Of a stretch of DNA of 64,000 nucleotides, positions 59,576 to 64,000 are shown piece by piece. The notes below the pieces were generated by a model. It saw only the letters and a list, made by a program, of their open reading frames with translations. It was not told where the DNA came from and made no database searches. Source of the DNA: Tubulanus polymorphus (Eukaryota; Nemertea; Palaeonemertea; Tubulaniformes; Tubulanidae); assembly GCF_964204645.1 (NCBI RefSeq), contig NC_134028.1, forward strand, positions 25,704,153 through 25,768,152, in the 5' to 3' direction. A program made the translations under genes and the position numbers. Within the stretch, counting starts at the first letter, position 1; each line of letters starts with the position of its first letter.

Positions 59576-60885
59576 CGTCGGAAACAAACTGAAATCAGAA
59601 ATCGATTAATCATTCCATAGAACAAAAAACAATTAGATTCAATCAGGTTTCGATCGAACGTATTCAGGTTTAGGAATAGAAATTCAAAATAACAAACTCT
59701 CTACCGGCCTCTTCTACCAGGTATCCTATTCCGTTTTAGGGTGTGACTGCAAGTTTAGGTCACGTTTTTGCTATGACGCTAGTGTAATTGAGGACTTGGG
59801 TTATGGTTATGTATAACCACATGGTTGCATGTATAATCAAATTTAGGGATACCGAAAATAAGGCTTAGTGTCTTGAAGGCGAGAAGAGAGCCAAGAGGGC
59901 AGGGGTTAATAGGCTTAAGTTCAACAGGGTGGGTATTAAGGGTAAGACTATAAGTAGTAAAATAGTAATAGTTCCATAAATTGCCTGATGGCTCCGGTAG
60001 ATAGGGCACTGCGCTAGTAGGCTATCCACTAATTGCGTGATCGAAGACAAATTTTCGTGGTTTTGTTTTTTAGAATGTTTTAAGTACAGTGTTGCCAATA
60101 CTGTGGAAACCAGGATCGGGTACCGGCACTGGTAGGTACGTGTCTTATGTACATTCACAGTTACTTTTTACAAGAAGGCCTGTTTCTATGTTTCTTAATG
60201 TTAATTTACGGCAGGCAGCGACAGCTTTGAACTTACTTTGAATCAATAAATATCATCAAAAATCAGCTAAAAATTCAATAAAGCATCGAAACATCGAGTC
60301 ACCGAGAAAAATGTGAAATAAATTGCATTGATTTTGCCATTGACATTTGCTTTGATTTTGAATAACGTGCAATTAAATCAGACCGTTTAGAAGAATCAGT
60401 ATTCATTCAAACGGCAGATTTATTATCATTCTACATTCTATAGCGATTAGAATTACGGTATTTCTGTTAATCATTGACATTTCTGTAATTATTTACCTGC
60501 AATTAGGCCTAATGCTGATTGCAACTTTGTGGAGACAAAACCGAGTTAGCGGATATTTGCCGTACTTCAAAGCCCATATGACGCACTTCCTTCGGTGGTT
60601 CTAAATACCGACCAAAACCGTCCAATACTTCGTCCTTGAACGTTCACTTGCCAGTGATTGTTTCAATTACCTGGAAGGTTCGAATCCGCATAATACCTAC
60701 TGAATTTTTCGCCTTAATCCCAAATACAACGAACGAAGAAACGTAACTTTTCTGAATTAAAGATTATCCTATAGAACTCAATTGAGAATTATTTCTATAA
60801 TGAGGTTCTTTTTGACGTTACGTGTATTTTTCGTTTTTACGTGACAGTAGCTAGCGGTAAATAGCTGTTGCACGACTGAACCAAG
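59576..60885. other. divergent region between CDK2AP1 and GET4
   Basis: It holds the CDK2AP1 5' UTR intron and both promoters. Near 60840-60885 the sequence becomes more GC-rich just before the GET4 ATG. No other gene is seen. Confidence 0.5.
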
Positions 60886-63585
60886 ATGGCGGACAGCCGG
60901 CGAGATCATCGAGGAGTTAGCAGAGTTTTAACGAAATTACAGTCGAGTATTGAAGCTGGGAATTATTATGAAGCTCATCAGATGTATAGAACGCTTTATT
61001 TTAGGTGAGACCACACATTGATAACTCATACGTCACACTAATCAAAATAGTTATGGAATCGAAACGAAAGAGAATCTGCTAGAGGAGAGGGCCGGGGCCG
61101 GGGTAGTCAGTAACCTGTCTGTGGTTTAGTTTCACGATCGGATATTTTCACAAACCACAGTCAGGAATGGGAAGGTCATTTTTGTATGAAATCTTCGTCA
61201 GCCAATTTGACTGACGAGTAATTTGCCTGGCATTTCATTGTCTCTTAAGATATCCGTCAAATTTTTGTTGTAATCGACGCACAACAGATTCGTAGTTTGT
61301 CTGATACCTATAACACCTCACCTGACGATCTTAATCCATGTGCAAATCGGCCGTAAAGTGAGAGTAAATTTCCGTAGAGTCAACAGCTGCCATTTTGAAA
61401 ATTACTGGAGGTGCTGGCACCTGTGGACTGAGGCCAGGACAACAGCACAAACTAACGAAGCGAAACGACGAAATTGAAAAATATTAAGAAATCAACACTT
61501 ATTCACATTTTTCTTTTACCAGAATTCATTATTTCATTGTTTATAATGGAAAACACGAAGATTTGAAATATAGGTTGGAAAACCATCAAAAATAAAAATT
61601 GTCGTTTCGTCTTGAAAGTTTTATCTAAATCCTTGTAGGTCCCCTTGTCTTATCATGCCACATGTGCAATACAGAGAAATGGCGGCCAATGGCGAAATTT
61701 GTAAGGAAATTAATTAATTTCTCAAAATAATGTTGATTAATCACTCGAAACATACATAGACTTGGATTATTTCGAAAGCTACCTGTGTTAGTTTGTGAAT
61801 TAAGCCATTAATTGTGGACTGAAGTGGATAGAAAGTATATTTTTGAAGTGTTACTTTTTTCAACCGTGTTTTGGTCCTTGTCATCCCTAACGTTGGTATA
61901 AGCCCATCCGATTATAAAAAGCTTACCACCAACGATTAGGTAACTAACTAGGGCCGGGGGAGTTTGTTCTGGACTGATATAGTATTTTCTGTGTTCGCTG
62001 TTATGCTGATTTGTTCACAGGGACTTGTCACAATTGATAGTGAATGAATAAAACCAATATCAATGACCAGAGGTCCACTATCCCTGTTTAATATAAAAAT
62101 TATATTATTATACAGTTGCAGGGATACTGCCTACTGGTACCCCCATCATTGGTCTCATCCATTATCAGTCGTGACAAGTCCCTGTGGATTTGTTGTGGCT
62201 GATTTTGGCCATATTTTGAAAATGATAGCAGTTAAACACGCAATCTCTACTAATCCTTTTTCATTAAGATAAAGCCTGATGAGGCCATGTGAAAATTAAC
62301 TTACTGTATTAATTTAATGCCTCATTTTAAAACCAACAATGTTTGGCGACATATGGTTTTTACTAAAAATGAATCACCAACAAGTTTTACTTTTACGTAC
62401 TCTACTAAACCTCTGGGATTTTTACAATTATTTAATGATATTTTTTGTATGTGATTAGGTATAATGCGCAGAAGAAATACGCGGAAGCGATAGATTTAAT
62501 CTATACCGGTGCCTCAACTTTATTAGATCACGGCCAATTTGAAAGTGGAGCAGATCTGGCTATGCTACTTATAGAAATTCTTAATTCTGCGAATATCCCG
62601 GCATCTGATCAAACGATCGGTAAGAAGAGAATCTGGGACGTTTATTCCATTGTTGTTGTTTCAAACTGCTGCCATCTTTATCCTTGTTGTTTAATTTTTC
62701 CAGATAAGCTGATATCGATTCATAAGAAAATGGAACAGAATTCTCAGGATCGTATGAACTTTGTAAATTCTGCTGTCAGATGGGCGCGGAGCGCTGACGT
62801 GCAACAGTGCCAGGAAGCAACGGCGTTACATAAACGACTGGCATTTACTCTTTGGGAAGGTGAGGAGCTATCCCACTTGGTGCGATGAGCATCAATCCTT
62901 AATCGGTCAAAATCAGTTCATTATCAACTTTAAAATAAATCTTTTATTGTCCCAAATTGATGCAAATTATACATAGGACTGTGAAATGAATGTACGGGGC
63001 TTGTATTTTCTACACAGTGGTTTAGTTAAGTTTTCACTATTACTGATCAATTTGTAACCCTTACTGTGCGGTGTAGAAATCAGTGATGGGCTCACAGTGT
63101 ATTGATGTAATTAGTTATTAGTTTTCATCTGTATTGAAAGATGGTAGCACCCGTCAAACATAGTGAAATATTAATAACTAATTGTACACTGCATCGCGTT
63201 GTGGACGCTGTGAAGTGTTGTGCCCGTTGGGTTGGAATTTTTTTAAATTTTCAAATAATCTGCAGCATTTTTGGGTAATATTAATAAGCACTCAAAGGGA
63301 AATTGAACACAGAAAACCGAGTAACTTCAAACTAACTTTGCAGATCCTTGCTTGCCACAAGTGGAATCCCCGATTGCTGCAGTACTTATATATCAATCTC
63401 TTTTAACCTTTCATTTTGCTGATAAATTGTTTCGCAATTTCAACAGAGAAGAATTACGTCGATGCGAGGTATCACTTCCTACATTCGACCGATGGAGAAA
63501 ACTGCGCTGAAATGTTGATCGAATACCACGTTAAAAAAGGGTTCCCTTCGGAAGTAGATTGTTTCATCGCGCAGGCTGTTCTTCA
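60886..63585 (+). CDS. GET4: GET4/TRC35, 5' part (4 exons; continues past the window)
   Basis: GET4 (TRC35) forms the BAG6-GET4-UBL4A complex, which hands tail-anchored membrane proteins to GET3/TRC40 in the cytosol. Exons in the window: 60886-61004, 62459-62619, 62704-62859, 63447-63585. Every junction has a GT donor, an AG acceptor and compatible phase; the last donor (CTTCA|GTAAGT) leaves the frame open, so the remaining exons lie beyond 64000. The start ATG is in context AAGATGG. Recognisable pieces: the alpha-solenoid beginning with [14 protein letters not shown], then [62 protein letters not shown] and FIAQAVLQ, which closely follow animal GET4. 191 codons are complete here, about 60 percent of the usual length. 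Confidence 0.95.
63056..63240. mobile_element. degenerate CCCTTTCAGTGC-family MITE in GET4 intron 3
   Basis: Left end TAACCCTTACTGTGCGGTGT and the interior AAGATGGTAGCACCCGTCAA (inverse of TTGACAGGTACTGCCAT in other copies) identify it. The right end is unclear. Confidence 0.6.
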
Positions 63586-63666
63586 GTAAGTGTTATACTA
63601 CCCACAGTCAGTTAGACCCATCGATTATCCACCACCCTCGGTATTCCACTCAGTTTCCTCATTTCA

Positions 63667-63903
63667 CAGGGTCCCTATGACTCCTTGGATTCCTTAAAAC
63701 GTCCTTCTAAATAGTAAATGCTATTAACGTTGATTGATTTTTAGCAAAATACCTGAAACCTGTTCAATTTTGAGAAATAGGCAATCAGATGTTTTTAGTT
63801 GTATTAATAGTAAACTACATGTACGTCTAAGTAGGTGTTGAAATTGAAATTTTCTCCTTTATAAATGCTTATATTCGGGAATGACTGATTTGAAAAGACC
63901 TTG
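63667..63903. mobile_element. inverted, shortened CAGGGTCCCTAC MITE in GET4
   Basis: Starts CAGGGTCCCTATGACTCCTT, the inverse of the right end of 41305-41689, and ends GGGAATGACTGATT...GACCTTG, the inverse of its left end. Confidence 0.65.
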
Positions 63904-64000
63904 TTACGTGAATTTAGTCAGTTATTGGTTACTTTGATTAACCGCCAACACTAACATTGGTAGATGAATTGACACTATAACGTGACTGTGCAGTAACAGT

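Noticed and set aside
60660-60700. tRNA gene suggested by GGTTCGAATCC
   Set aside because: No matching A box or cloverleaf around it.

Overview
This is a eukaryotic, animal nuclear window. Genes are split by GT-AG introns whose phases can be followed exon to exon, gene density is moderate, the non-coding DNA is AT-rich, and there are many minisatellites and short inverted-repeat DNA elements. The gene families are animal ones: a DOK7-type adaptor, G alpha 12/13, a class A GPCR, CDK2AP1/DOC1, GET4 and DPH7. An OpdA-type M3 oligopeptidase (a type I do not know from vertebrates) together with the repeat style suggests an invertebrate, perhaps a lophotrochozoan such as a mollusc, annelid or brachiopod. 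That placement is inference; nothing in the window fixes the species.

Layout. About 1-8049 is non-coding and repeat-rich. 8050-32217 (minus) holds a seven-exon gene of about 24 kb whose protein has a DOK7-like PH and PTB head and a very large IRS/Gab-like tyrosine-rich docking tail; its introns carry most of the minisatellites. 33731-36573 (plus) is a four-exon coiled-coil gene I do not recognise. 36574-42541 is intergenic and transposon-rich. 42542-45052 (minus) is a three-exon G alpha 12-class gene. It lies head to head, 301 bp apart, with 45354-55636 (plus), an 18-exon M3-family oligopeptidase-A-like gene. Intron 9 of that gene contains, on the opposite strand, an intronless orphan GPCR (49531-52125). 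56233-58323 (minus) is DPH7, tail to tail with the oligopeptidase gene. 59219-59575 (minus) is CDK2AP1/DOC1, and 60886 to the window end (plus) is the 5' part of GET4.

How the genes relate. Two neighbours belong to signalling (G alpha 12 and an orphan GPCR), but nothing here shows that they couple. The most unusual protein is the DOK7-like scaffold: at least eleven YxN and six YxxM motifs sit behind a head that most resembles the activator of the muscle kinase MuSK, as if a DOK7 head drove an insulin-receptor-substrate-like tail. The oligopeptidase keeps HEFGH and its active-site tyrosines but has Gln where the third zinc ligand (Glu) is expected. Several MITE families can be defined by eye from their terminal inverted repeats. 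One TTAA-targeting copy sits exactly on the stop codon of the GPCR, and the terminus of another family has been amplified into a 34-bp minisatellite.

Exon boundaries were read by eye from splice consensus, phase and protein similarity recalled from the named families. No alignment or transcript evidence was available.
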